Origin: Tyzzerella sp.
Lineage (GTDB): Bacteria > Bacillota > Clostridia > Lachnospirales > Lachnospiraceae
Direction: 5' to 3'
DNA: 64,000 nt
Assembly: GCA_017465565.1 (NCBI GenBank)
Contig: JAFTWA010000007.1
Location: forward strand, 62,001 to 126,000
The position numbers were made by a program, and so were the translations under genes. The notes under the pieces were generated by a model. That model was not told the DNA's origin. It saw only the letters and a program-made list of their open reading frames with translations, and did no database searches. This document shows, one piece after another, positions 27,128-36,233 of this stretch (the stretch's first letter is position 1; every line of letters begins with the position of its first letter).

Positions 27128-28810
27128 TTACTCTTTCGCAGTTTCCACTTTATTAATTGTTTCTGCAACGGATATCTCTAGTTCATCGGCAAGTTTTATA
27201 ATATCTGGGTTACTTCCTTCTATATTTTCCACGTTTGATTTAATTGTGTTTAACATAGTGATTAACACATCCGGTGTCACAACTTCTAAAAAGTCGCCAA
27301 CATTGTTGTAAATCAACTTATCAATTTCTATCCACACCTGAATTTTATAATCCAACTCATATCCGTCTGCTTTACTTTGCAGAGACTCAATCATATTCCA
27401 CAAACTTTCTCGTTGCTCATCCAACTCTTGTGTTTGAATTACTTTTCCACCACGAAGCTGATTCAATTTGGTCGTACATTCTGAAATATCATAGAAGATA
27501 CTTGCGATAGCTCCATTTTCCGAATCCGAATCTTTCATCTGTTCAAACCATTTTGCTGCATTTTCATATCTATCGCGGTCAATCTCTGTATCATAATAAG
27601 ATAAGAAATCCCAACCAATTTCAAAGCAAACTTCATTGTAACCCTCTGGATTTTCAGCTTTTAATAAAGAAAGAACATTTACATTATCTGTAAATCCTGC
27701 ATTATTTTTTTCTTCCAACCCAGCTTGAAGTTTCAAAAGTTGTTGTCCCTCTTCTTTGGTCAAAACATAGTCCGAAGACAATAAATCATTCAATCCTAAG
27801 TATGCTTCTGTCCTAGTTGAATCTGTCAAAATTGCTTCATAATACTCCTCTGTAGTGATAGCAGTTTTAATTATGTCATCATAATTCTCGCTCTTCTTAT
27901 TTTCTGCAGACACGTATCCCCATGCTGATGTTACGCCTAATGCGACTGTGAGCACTGCTGATGTAATAAAAGCATTTAGTTTCTTTTTTTGTTTTTTTCT
28001 ATATAAATCATCTATTTCCTCGTAATGTTCTAATGCATACATCAACTCGGCCGCTGACTGATAACGGTCATTAGGATCGCGTTGTGTACATTTTAAGATG
28101 ATACGCTCTAAACCACTGGATAAAGTCGGATTTATTTCACGAATTGGCTTTATTTCATATGGTGGTTCGCAGGGGTTCATACCAGTAACCAAATGATAAA
28201 GTGTTGCACCTAAACAGTAGATATCTGTTCTGGCATCTGTCTGTCCCATTCCACCAAACTGCTCAGGCGCTGCATATCCAACTGTTCCCAGGCAAGTTGT
28301 ATCTGCCAAATTCTTTTCTTTAAACTCTCTGGCTGTTCCAAAGTCAATCAACGTAACATTCCCATCTGGTTTCAGCATTACGTTTGCTGGTTTCATATCA
28401 CGGTAAATAATAGCTGGAGTTCTAGTATGTAAATATCCAAGCACATCACAAAGCTGTTTTGCCCAACTGATTACATTTTCCTGTGGCTGCGCTCCGTATT
28501 CGGCTAACGCTTTATTCAACGAGTTACCCTGGATATAGTCCATAATGATGATAAAAGCGTCTTCTGTATCAATGACGTCTACAATACTAGGCAGGTTTGG
28601 ATGACTTAACTTTTTCAAAATATCGATTTCTGCCACAAGACCTTGCTTTACAACTTCAAAATCTTTCACGCCATCTTTTCGGACTTCTTTTACCGCCCAT
28701 TGCTTATTTGCCTTTTCGTTCATGGCAAGATAAACGACGCTCATACCACCTTGTCCTACTTTATTCAGAATCTTATACTTGCCGTCGACAAGTGAACCAA
28801 TTTCAAGCAT
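27128..28810 (-). CDS. Transmembrane Hanks-type Ser/Thr protein kinase
   Basis: A 560-residue kinase. The N-terminal catalytic domain (about 10-265) has the glycine loop VGQGGMSVVY, the Lys of WAVKEV, YRDMKPANVM as catalytic loop (Tyr instead of His in HRD), DFG in LIDFGTAREF and the APE-like AAPEQ. A membrane helix follows near 283-303, then about 255 residues outside or beneath the membrane, helical and TPR-like, not PASTA repeats. So the input is probably not muropeptides as in PrkC. It is 13 bp after the PP2C phosphatase gene, with which it forms an opposing pair. Confidence 0.92.
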   Translation of the reverse strand: MLEIGSLVDGKYKILNKVGQGGMSVVYLAMNEKANKQWAVKEVRKDGVKDFEVVKQGLVAEIDILKKLSHPNLPSIVDVIDTEDAFIIIMDYIQGNSLNKALAEYGAQPQENVISWAKQLCDVLGYLHTRTPAIIYRDMKPANVMLKPDGNVTLIDFGTAREFKEKNLADTTCLGTVGYAAPEQFGGMGQTDARTDIYCLGATLYHLVTGMNPCEPPYEIKPIREINPTLSSGLERIILKCTQRDPNDRYQSAAELMYALEHYEEIDDLYRKKQKKKLNAFITSAVLTVALGVTSAWGYVSAENKKSENYDDIIKTAITTEEYYEAILTDSTRTEAYLGLNDLLSSDYVLTKEEGQQLLKLQAGLEEKNNAGFTDNVNVLSLLKAENPEGYNEVCFEIGWDFLSYYDTEIDRDRYENAAKWFEQMKDSDSENGAIASIFYDISECTTKLNQLRGGKVIQTQELDEQRESLWNMIESLQSKADGYELDYKIQVWIEIDKLIYNNVGDFLEVVTPDVLITMLNTIKSNVENIEGSNPDIIKLADELEISVAETINKVETAKE

Positions 28811-28823
28811 GTTTATCTCCTTC

Positions 28824-29591
28824 CTAGAACGTTCTAATTAACGCAACTGAAATATTGTCACGTTCCTTACGTTGTTTATTTAACTCAATCAAATAGATCG
28901 AATTCTGACTCATCTGATAATCATCCATCAATACATTTGGTTGTAACTTTTCATAAATTTCTTCTGGCATAATTTCATGTCGAAAACCGTCACAGCATAA
29001 CATGTAGACAGCATTACCCTGTACGTCTCCAAAGAAGAAATCCGGATACACAGAATCCGAAGCACCAACACATTGTAATAATACGCTTCTTCTTGAATCT
29101 TTCATCGCCTCTTCTTCTGTCATGTTTCCAAGGGAAACTTCGCGTGCAACAAAAGTCTGATCCTGCGTAATTTGTTTAATTTCTGTAGTTAATTCATACG
29201 CTCGTGAATCCCCTACATTTAAAATATAATATCTATTTTGAGTTAAAAGCATTGCTACTACTGTAGTACCAAGTTTCACACCTTGTTTCGCACCATATGT
29301 TTTAATAATTTCATTCTGTTCTGTAACAATCTTTTCCCACTGTTTTCTAATAATAGAATCTTCAATTGGTCCTTGGCAAAGCTTTGGAAGTTCATTACAA
29401 ATCCAATTATCAAAAGCTTTGATTACCGATGCACTAGCAACTTCTCCTTTTGCAAGACCGCCCATACCGTCGCAAAGAATGGCAAACGCCATTCTTCCCT
29501 GACTTGTATTTATTACTTTTACCGATAAACTATCTTGATTAGTATCTTTTGTTAAGCCAATGTCTGTGTTGGCTGAAATAATAAAGTTCAC
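28824..29591 (-). CDS. PP2C-family Ser/Thr protein phosphatase
   Basis: A 255-residue soluble metal-dependent phosphatase. It shows the PP2C motifs: ANTDIGLTKDTNQDS at the N-terminus, CDGMGGLAKGEVAS (metal-binding Asp), LNVGDSRAY, the CDGFRHEI region and a final DNISVALI. It would reverse phosphorylation by the kinase encoded just downstream. It follows the FHA gene by 31 bp. Confidence 0.93.
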   Translation of the reverse strand: MNFIISANTDIGLTKDTNQDSLSVKVINTSQGRMAFAILCDGMGGLAKGEVASASVIKAFDNWICNELPKLCQGPIEDSIIRKQWEKIVTEQNEIIKTYGAKQGVKLGTTVVAMLLTQNRYYILNVGDSRAYELTTEIKQITQDQTFVAREVSLGNMTEEEAMKDSRRSVLLQCVGASDSVYPDFFFGDVQGNAVYMLCCDGFRHEIMPEEIYEKLQPNVLMDDYQMSQNSIYLIELNKQRKERDNISVALIRTF

Positions 29592-29622
29592 TATGTATTT
29601 TCCCCTTTCTCTTCAAAGCAAC

Positions 29623-31266
29623 CTAAAGTAATTTGAAATCAAAATCTTCATTGGCCAAACGGATTTTTGCACCATCTTCAATTTTTGTCTCTACGTTACT
29701 TTGAATCATCATGCCGTTAATATACGTGTGGTTGGTTGAATTTGTATCTACCACAAAATATTCACCATCACGCGTAATAATATTTGCATGACTACGACTG
29801 ATAGCTGTGTTATCACTAATAAAATAATCTACATAGCTTTTTTCTTTTCCGATTCGGAATACTGGTTTATTTAATTCAATGCGCTCATTATTCTTTGTAC
29901 GAATTAAATATGGTTGTAATTTTATTTCTTGTTGCACCATTCCCGCATTGAGAACTGTTGTCTCACCAAATGTCGCTCCATTAAGTACTGTTGTTTCACC
30001 AAAATTCATTGGTCTCGCTTGCGGTGCAGCTTGAATTGGTGTAGGTATTGGCTGTAGCGATGTTACTTCTGCAGGTGCTACTTTTTGCGGTTGCATATTA
30101 TTCACCGATTGTGATGCCACTGATTGATTTGGTTTAACCATTCCTGACAGTGGTTGTGCAGGTTGTCCTGGTATTGCAAAACCCTGTGGAGTTTGTGGTG
30201 CCTGTCCTGGTATCGCAAAACCATGTGGAGTTTGTGGTGCCTGTCCTGGTATCGCAAAACCCTTATTGGGTTGTGTTGCCTGAATCAGTGTTTTTTGTGT
30301 AGGAGTTCCTAGAACTGACATTTTTGCACTATTCCTGCCTTTTTTCGCTGCTTTCTCTGCTTCTTTTTGCGCTTTATATAAAGCAGCATTCTCTTTGTTG
30401 TAATGCTGTAACAAATAGAACATACTTATCTTTTGTTCATTTTTTGCAACTGGTTGAGATGGTTGCTGAACGGTATTTTGTTGCATTGGCTTTTGTTCTG
30501 GAACAGGATACCCTTGTTTTGGTGGTACCTGTTGTGGGTTTTCTACCTGTTTTAGTGGTTCTTTTAATGGTTGTGTTCCAATTTGTTGCGGAACTATTTG
30601 TGCACTTATAGGTTGTTGTTCCACAATCTGTTTCTGTGGCTGTTCTTGAATTTGCTTCGACACAGTTGGTTGCGGCTTTTTTTCCTGAACTGCCCCCACT
30701 TGTACTGGCGCTTCAGTTTCCTGAATTTCTTTTAACAATTTACTAAAATCTGCTAGTGAAAAGACTGGTGCACTATTTAAATGATTAATAATTTTTGCAA
30801 CATAATCACAATTTTCTGTTTGGTCAAATTGTGTAGAAAATACAATATTTTTAAAAAATGTTCCTAAACCCATGTTATTTACATTTTTGTTTATTACTGG
30901 TAAACAAATAAGTACTGTTTCACATGTAGAAACATCTGCAAATATATAATCTAAGTCAAGCAAAATTGTATTAGTGTCAATCATATATTCTTCCGCTGCC
31001 ATCATAGCATCTACAATGCCATTAAAAACTCCTAACAATCTTTTTTTATTTACTGAACCAGTAAAAAACTGCTTTACCGAAACTTTCGCTGAAACATTAT
31101 ATTTTATATACTTTGTCATATCCACTTGCATAAACAATGTAGTTGCAAGACCATCAATCTTATTATTGGTAAGCATCCCTAAACTCATGCTATCAACCAC
31201 ATCATCTGTAACAACTGTATATACCAAATACGTATTAGTACCTTGATTTTCAAAAATAAATTTCAT
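29623..31266 (-). CDS. FHA domain protein with DUF6382-like N-terminus
   Basis: A 547-residue cytoplasmic protein in three parts. Residues 1-190 resemble the DUF6382 domain that precedes FHA domains in Clostridia. Residues 190-420 are a Gln/Pro-rich linker with three tandem GFAIPGQ-type repeats (about 340-375). Residues 450-547 are an FHA domain that binds phosphothreonine: Arg471 in FRIGKE, SRSH at 490-493 and Asn517. Directly before it stand two copies of GETTVLN (423-429 and 434-440), like the phosphorylated ETT motif of mycobacterial GarA. The kinase and phosphatase follow in the operon. Likely it assembles phosphorylated partners and may be switched off by binding its own phosphorylated motif. 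Confidence 0.85.
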   Translation of the reverse strand: MKFIFENQGTNTYLVYTVVTDDVVDSMSLGMLTNNKIDGLATTLFMQVDMTKYIKYNVSAKVSVKQFFTGSVNKKRLLGVFNGIVDAMMAAEEYMIDTNTILLDLDYIFADVSTCETVLICLPVINKNVNNMGLGTFFKNIVFSTQFDQTENCDYVAKIINHLNSAPVFSLADFSKLLKEIQETEAPVQVGAVQEKKPQPTVSKQIQEQPQKQIVEQQPISAQIVPQQIGTQPLKEPLKQVENPQQVPPKQGYPVPEQKPMQQNTVQQPSQPVAKNEQKISMFYLLQHYNKENAALYKAQKEAEKAAKKGRNSAKMSVLGTPTQKTLIQATQPNKGFAIPGQAPQTPHGFAIPGQAPQTPQGFAIPGQPAQPLSGMVKPNQSVASQSVNNMQPQKVAPAEVTSLQPIPTPIQAAPQARPMNFGETTVLNGATFGETTVLNAGMVQQEIKLQPYLIRTKNNERIELNKPVFRIGKEKSYVDYFISDNTAISRSHANIITRDGEYFVVDTNSTNHTYINGMMIQSNVETKIEDGAKIRLANEDFDFKLL

Positions 31267-31290
31267 ATTCTAAATCTCCTTTAAACCTAA

Positions 31291-31869
31291 TCAAATATCC
31301 CACAGTGTAATAGAAATAGATTGTTTCCTATCGAATGCAGCAAGTCCTTGAAAATCAAATATAAATTCTTGCTTGTACTTAATTGTTAATGTCAAAACAC
31401 CATCCTCTATTTTTGTTTCGCTAAAATCCAAACCATTAATTCCACCTTGAATTCTAAGATATTTCAACATATCGTCTGCCTTGCTTTCCACTTCGCTTGA
31501 AGTGCCGGAGCCGACCAAGTATCCCAAGAAACGATTTTTTACTGTTTGAAGCATCAAATCACTATTTTCGTCATACCATTTTTTATTGGAAGAAAAATAG
31601 TCGTCTCCACCCAACGCCTCCGCGTACATTGCTTCTATTAAATCACTTCCACCTTCCATATCCTCCCAACTTATCTCCAATCTTTCCGTCGCAAAAGGGT
31701 CTAGTGACAAACTTTGTGCACTTTGAATCATTGAATGTGAAAGCAATTGATGCCCTGAAAAAAACACCATAAATCCATAAAAAAACATTAAAACAAAAAT
31801 AAAAACAGGTAATACAATACATGCTTCTAGCGAAATAGAGCCTTGATTATTTTGTTTTAATTTTTTCAT
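31291..31869 (-). CDS. TadE-like pseudopilin (first copy)
   Basis: A 192-residue protein starting at ATG 31869 (GGAG 8 bp upstream, better than the earlier ATG). The N-terminus GSISLEACIVLPVFIFVLMFFYG is the TadE-type leader with a conserved Glu inside the hydrophobic helix, where prepilin peptidase cleaves. The rest is an extracellular domain. TadE-like proteins are minor pilins needed for Tad pilus assembly. It lies 6 bp after the large TadG-like gene. Confidence 0.8.
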   Translation of the reverse strand: MKKLKQNNQGSISLEACIVLPVFIFVLMFFYGFMVFFSGHQLLSHSMIQSAQSLSLDPFATERLEISWEDMEGGSDLIEAMYAEALGGDDYFSSNKKWYDENSDLMLQTVKNRFLGYLVGSGTSSEVESKADDMLKYLRIQGGINGLDFSETKIEDGVLTLTIKYKQEFIFDFQGLAAFDRKQSISITLWDI

Positions 31870-31893
31870 CACACACTCTCCTTCCACCGTTTT

Positions 31894-34602
31894 TTAGTAT
31901 GTATTCGTCCTCGTAAATTTCTTTTTAATCAATCCTGTATTCGTTTGTAAAAGCTTAATAAATGAATCAAATTCCACATCCGCAGACGCTGAAATACCCG
32001 TATATGCTTTTGTTATATCAAACGAATATCCCGTGTCTCCCTGCGAATAATAATAATTAGCTTCCAACTGCGCAAGATTTGCTACTCTTCTCAGCATATC
32101 ATCTGTTGTTGTCGTAAACATCAGAATGAGTAAACAATGCGTACTATAATCCATTGGTAATATCCCACTACTAAAACTCAATCCTGCTTTCGTATACGCA
32201 TCAAATTTACCCTGTGTGCTACTATTAAATGCATCTACTGCTGATTGACTTATGGCAGCATTATTAATTACTACTGAACTTAATTGAGATGCCAGCGTTG
32301 GAAGACCTGTTGGCGTGAGATAACAAGATTTCTTCACAAAACTTACTTCTTCACTCCCATTGACGAGCAAAACAGTATCACATAACGGTTCTGCAAAAAC
32401 CTCAATCAAATATACCGCCCAACACGCGATTGTTGCCGCTGATGCCATTGTTGTCACAGCTGGATCTGTAAATACCGAAACCAAATCTAATAACAAACGC
32501 AAGAAATATATTTGCATAAAGACTACCGTTTGGTTCATTAACTCTGATTGAGTTCCCGCTAATATATATTCTAATTCTGCTCCTCTGAACATTTTGTCTG
32601 TTCCACCCTCCAAACTATCATTCAAAAAGTCAACAAGTGCATTTAAACTACTTTCACCTTCTTCTGCACTTTCTCCAATTCCTGTTGAGAGTACTTTAGC
32701 TGGAGTTTTTATATTTGAATATGGAAAACCAGTTAATGTTTCACCATCTAAAACTGTCTGATATGCTATTGAACCATCAACTGTTACCTCTGTTCTACCC
32801 GCCATTGTTCGATTTGGTAAATTATGAGTCATATATCCAGACATAAGTATCAATTCTCCGAATTTCTCCCATTCGCCATTCGCAACGTAACCCACAAGTT
32901 CTGAAATTTTCTCAACTGTATTCGCTGTTAATTGAACTACTGCTTCTACAGTGCTTTTAATTGAACTACACAAATTCGCAACAGCATCTATCAATTCGAA
33001 GAAATCAAGACCACTAATTGCACTATTGAATGAATCCACCGCTGCCATCATAGATGCCAGTGCATTCAGCAAACTCACATAAGGATTTTCTTCATCTGCT
33101 CCTCTCTCACCAGAATCCGACAAAAGCGTCGCTACAGTTTCATCATTTAAATAAGCATTCAAACTGCCATCATAGAAAACGTCCAAATCGAACAGTCCAT
33201 TAATTGTATTAACTAAATTTGTCAATATCTCTCCAACTGAGGATTCTACTCTGTCAACAAATTGATTTTTTGCATCTGTCACAGCATCATTTATAGTGTC
33301 TTTTATTTGAGAAAGGCTCATATTGAAAACACTTGGAACATATTTATCCTTTAATGTTTGTAGTATCCCATTGTAACTGCCTTCTTCCCATGCTGTCGGA
33401 AGTTCACTTAAAATATCTTGCAAATCCTCCTGCGCTTCATCAGATAATGGCAACGCATAATATTCTTCTAAATTCCAACATTTTGTTACATCTAATCCTA
33501 GTCCTTCCACTAGCTGTTCTGCAAAACCTTCCGCCGCTGTTTTTAAGGACTCAACTGTTGTAGTGCTCAATTGTTCTGTAGCTTCATCTATTGCACTACC
33601 AATTTCATTTATAACCTGTTGGTACAATGAAGTTGATTCATCTGCCACTTCACCTATATTACTTTCTCCTTGCCCTGCTGAACCAGTATTACTTGATGAC
33701 GAGAGCGATGTCGTGCTATTTATTACTGCATCAACCGCTGCCACTGCTTCATCATAATCAACCTTAAGAGCAGACAAAGAGTTCGGAAGTGCTGTCACTA
33801 AATCTTTTAATGTATTCACTGAAGAAACCAACGTTTCTGATTTTTCATAAACTGTTTTTATATCTTCAATATAGGCTTCAATTAACTGTTCATAAGAAGC
33901 TTCTTCACTATCTTCAGTTGTCATATCAACGCTAAATCCATCCGTATTGATTTTTTGGTACAAATCGGCTATGGCTTTCGCAAATGCATTAGCATCATTC
34001 TTTACCGTTTCTACTTGATTTACTGCACTCTCTAACTGTCCGACTAGAGTTTCTCCACTTTGAACCAATTCTTTTATCTTTGTCGTCATAGTGTTCATGT
34101 CTGTGAGGGTTTGCGTTAATCCTCCAATAGCCATTATTTTATCCAACTCATCCAGTAATGCTTGTAATTGTAAATCTTCCAATATAATTTCAGTTAAAAC
34201 TGTACTCTCGCTAAAATCAAGAATTTGACGCTTTATGATATCTGTATCAGACAAAGGTAACATCCCTGTTGCCGTTATATCTGTTCCAAGCGTTATTCCT
34301 TCCATAACTAAACTATTTTGCAATAAACTATTCTTATATGTTTCATTAATATTGCAATCCTGCGATACTGCAAATAAGCCAAATCTTTCCTCTAAATAAC
34401 TGTCATAATTTGCCATGGTTGAAAGAGACGCACAATCCATTACCTCTTGAAAAATAGCTTCAGTATTTTGATATCTTGAAAATTCAATTAACACAGACGC
34501 TAAAGACAAAACAGGAGTCATAATCAAGCAAAGGAAAATAGAAATAACACCTTTTGTACCATTTATATATTTATGTTTTCTTTTTTTCTTGAACAGTTTC
34601 AT
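31894..34602 (-). CDS. Large TadG-like protein (DUF5702-like)
   Basis: A 902-residue exported protein. After a basic start, GTKGVISIFLCLIMTPVLSLASVLIEFSRYQ forms a TadG-like single helix (about 16-45) followed by the typical ACDCASLSTMANYDSYLEERFGLF-like segment. The middle (about 150-620) is mainly helical and may be coiled coil. This long form is usual in clostridial Tad loci and I associate it with the DUF5702 family. It probably anchors or caps the pilus. It lies between two TadE-like genes. Confidence 0.75.
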   Translation of the reverse strand: MKLFKKKRKHKYINGTKGVISIFLCLIMTPVLSLASVLIEFSRYQNTEAIFQEVMDCASLSTMANYDSYLEERFGLFAVSQDCNINETYKNSLLQNSLVMEGITLGTDITATGMLPLSDTDIIKRQILDFSESTVLTEIILEDLQLQALLDELDKIMAIGGLTQTLTDMNTMTTKIKELVQSGETLVGQLESAVNQVETVKNDANAFAKAIADLYQKINTDGFSVDMTTEDSEEASYEQLIEAYIEDIKTVYEKSETLVSSVNTLKDLVTALPNSLSALKVDYDEAVAAVDAVINSTTSLSSSSNTGSAGQGESNIGEVADESTSLYQQVINEIGSAIDEATEQLSTTTVESLKTAAEGFAEQLVEGLGLDVTKCWNLEEYYALPLSDEAQEDLQDILSELPTAWEEGSYNGILQTLKDKYVPSVFNMSLSQIKDTINDAVTDAKNQFVDRVESSVGEILTNLVNTINGLFDLDVFYDGSLNAYLNDETVATLLSDSGERGADEENPYVSLLNALASMMAAVDSFNSAISGLDFFELIDAVANLCSSIKSTVEAVVQLTANTVEKISELVGYVANGEWEKFGELILMSGYMTHNLPNRTMAGRTEVTVDGSIAYQTVLDGETLTGFPYSNIKTPAKVLSTGIGESAEEGESSLNALVDFLNDSLEGGTDKMFRGAELEYILAGTQSELMNQTVVFMQIYFLRLLLDLVSVFTDPAVTTMASAATIACWAVYLIEVFAEPLCDTVLLVNGSEEVSFVKKSCYLTPTGLPTLASQLSSVVINNAAISQSAVDAFNSSTQGKFDAYTKAGLSFSSGILPMDYSTHCLLILMFTTTTDDMLRRVANLAQLEANYYYSQGDTGYSFDITKAYTGISASADVEFDSFIKLLQTNTGLIKKKFTRTNTY

Positions 34603-34623
34603 TAGTTCTTCTCCTAATAGTAA

Positions 34624-35304
34624 TTAATTTCCTAACAACATATCTGCAATTGAATCTGCATCTTGAAAAATACCAATAATACTTGTTATTGCTTTATTTC
34701 CATTTGGTAAGGTTTCTTCTGCTTTCCTACCAACATAATCTAAAAATTTCACATGACTTGCATATGCAGTGATATCCAAACATTCTGCACTTGCTCGCGC
34801 ACTAAATCTAGGCGTGGAATCTATAATTCCAAAATATTTCAGTGCACCACTAAATAGAATATCGCATTCCATTGACACTGTAAGCTCAACATGCATTCTT
34901 CCTACATTGTCCACCGCAATATCAAATTCTTCTAACACTGGCTCTTTCTCAGCTATTCCTAAGGTTGACATCTGAATTCTTTCTGGCAAATATTCTTCCG
35001 CACGTTGTTTATGTAATGCCTTCATGCTGAACATCGAAACAGAAGTTCGATATAATTTCACATCGTTCAGCGCTGTACTAGTTACTTCACCTTCGCCAAT
35101 ATCTTGATTTGTAAGTTTATAGGACGTTGCTATATCTGACGCTAAATCTGTAGCGACAGTATTTATCATCGCTTGTTGATAGAAAAGAAAACCAACACTA
35201 AGCATTGCAATCAAAATTAACAGTGTAAACACCATAATAATTGTCGATTCTAACATCACTTCTCCACTATCTTTTTTTAAGTACGCTCTAACTTTCTGTT
35301 TCAT
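34624..35304 (-). CDS. TadE-like pseudopilin (second copy)
   Basis: A 226-residue protein. The N-terminus KKDSGEVMLESTIIMVFTLLILIAMLSVG has the TadE pattern: a short basic leader, Glu18 in the helix start and one membrane segment. The extracellular part is unrelated in detail to the first copy at 31291-31869. Gap to the next gene is 21 bp. Confidence 0.8.
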   Translation of the reverse strand: MKQKVRAYLKKDSGEVMLESTIIMVFTLLILIAMLSVGFLFYQQAMINTVATDLASDIATSYKLTNQDIGEGEVTSTALNDVKLYRTSVSMFSMKALHKQRAEEYLPERIQMSTLGIAEKEPVLEEFDIAVDNVGRMHVELTVSMECDILFSGALKYFGIIDSTPRFSARASAECLDITAYASHVKFLDYVGRKAEETLPNGNKAITSIIGIFQDADSIADMLLGN

Positions 35305-35317
35305 CTCGCACTCCTTA

Positions 35318-36217
35318 CTAGTAGTACTTTTTCCGCATCATTCCATCACTATAATTATCAAACTGGATATCTGCCGCTGACCCTTCTTTTACATATACAG
35401 TTATTACATTCGCTTGTTGACCAAACGTTGATTTTTCTACAGTTTCCAAACTTGCTGGTAAATAGATTTCTTTCAAATTGTTACAATATGTAAATGCCAT
35501 TGTCCCTAATGTTGTTAGTGTTTCTGGCAATTCAACTTTAGTAAATTCATGACAATTATAAAACGCCCATTCACCGATGCTTTCCAATCCTTTTAAAAAA
35601 GATACCTGTTCTAATTTTTCATTATAAGCAAATGCATAATCACCAATATTTTTTAGCGACTCTGACAGATTGATTATTTCCAAACTTGTACAACTTTCAA
35701 ATGCGCTAACTCCAATCTCTTCTATATTGCTTCCTAACTTAACACTTTTTAATGCCAAACACTTATAAAATGCATCTTCACCAATTACTTTTACTGTCTC
35801 AGGTATTTCTATCTCTTCCAAAGAGCTGCATTCCAAAAAACACGATTCCGGAATTGCAACAAGATTAGTTGGTAATTCCACATATTTCAATGCTAGACAC
35901 TCTCTAAACATCGCATCTCCCATAATAACATCTGGATTTTCGAAATACACTTTTTCCAAATTAGGACTTTCTCTCAAAGCTCCATATGCTAGTTCTGTAC
36001 ATTTTGCAGGAATAGTTAGTTCCTTCTGTTTTAATCCTTCTTCTGTATAACCTACAATTTTTGTTGGTTCGAAATCATCCCATTTAAAATAGTCTTCATT
36101 CGCTACCACTTGACTATTTCCATCACTTTTTGTATTACTTTCTTCTTCATCACCACATGCAGTAAGCAATAACATGCTCATCACAATAATCATTAATGTA
36201 CCATATATTTTTTTCAT
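35318..36217 (-). CDS. Leucine-rich repeat (BspA type) lipoprotein
   Basis: A 299-residue lipoprotein: signal peptide with lipobox LLTAC (Cys about 21) and then about eight BspA/LRR_5-type repeats of ~23 residues with the pattern L-x-x-I-x-L-P-x-x-L-x-x-I-G-x-x-A-F (for example SLEEIEIPETVKVIGEDAF). This repeat type is found in adhesins and surface receptors of gut and oral bacteria. Encoded inside the Tad operon, 16 bp after the WG-repeat gene. It may help pilus-mediated attachment; the ligand is unknown. Confidence 0.85.
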   Translation of the reverse strand: MKKIYGTLMIIVMSMLLLTACGDEEESNTKSDGNSQVVANEDYFKWDDFEPTKIVGYTEEGLKQKELTIPAKCTELAYGALRESPNLEKVYFENPDVIMGDAMFRECLALKYVELPTNLVAIPESCFLECSSLEEIEIPETVKVIGEDAFYKCLALKSVKLGSNIEEIGVSAFESCTSLEIINLSESLKNIGDYAFAYNEKLEQVSFLKGLESIGEWAFYNCHEFTKVELPETLTTLGTMAFTYCNNLKEIYLPASLETVEKSTFGQQANVITVYVKEGSAADIQFDNYSDGMMRKKYY

Positions 36218-36233
36218 TATTTATACACTCCTT

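Noticed and set aside
30160-30260. Short tandem repeats in the FHA gene
   Set aside because: They encode the in-frame GFAIPGQ linker repeats; not a CRISPR or regulatory array.
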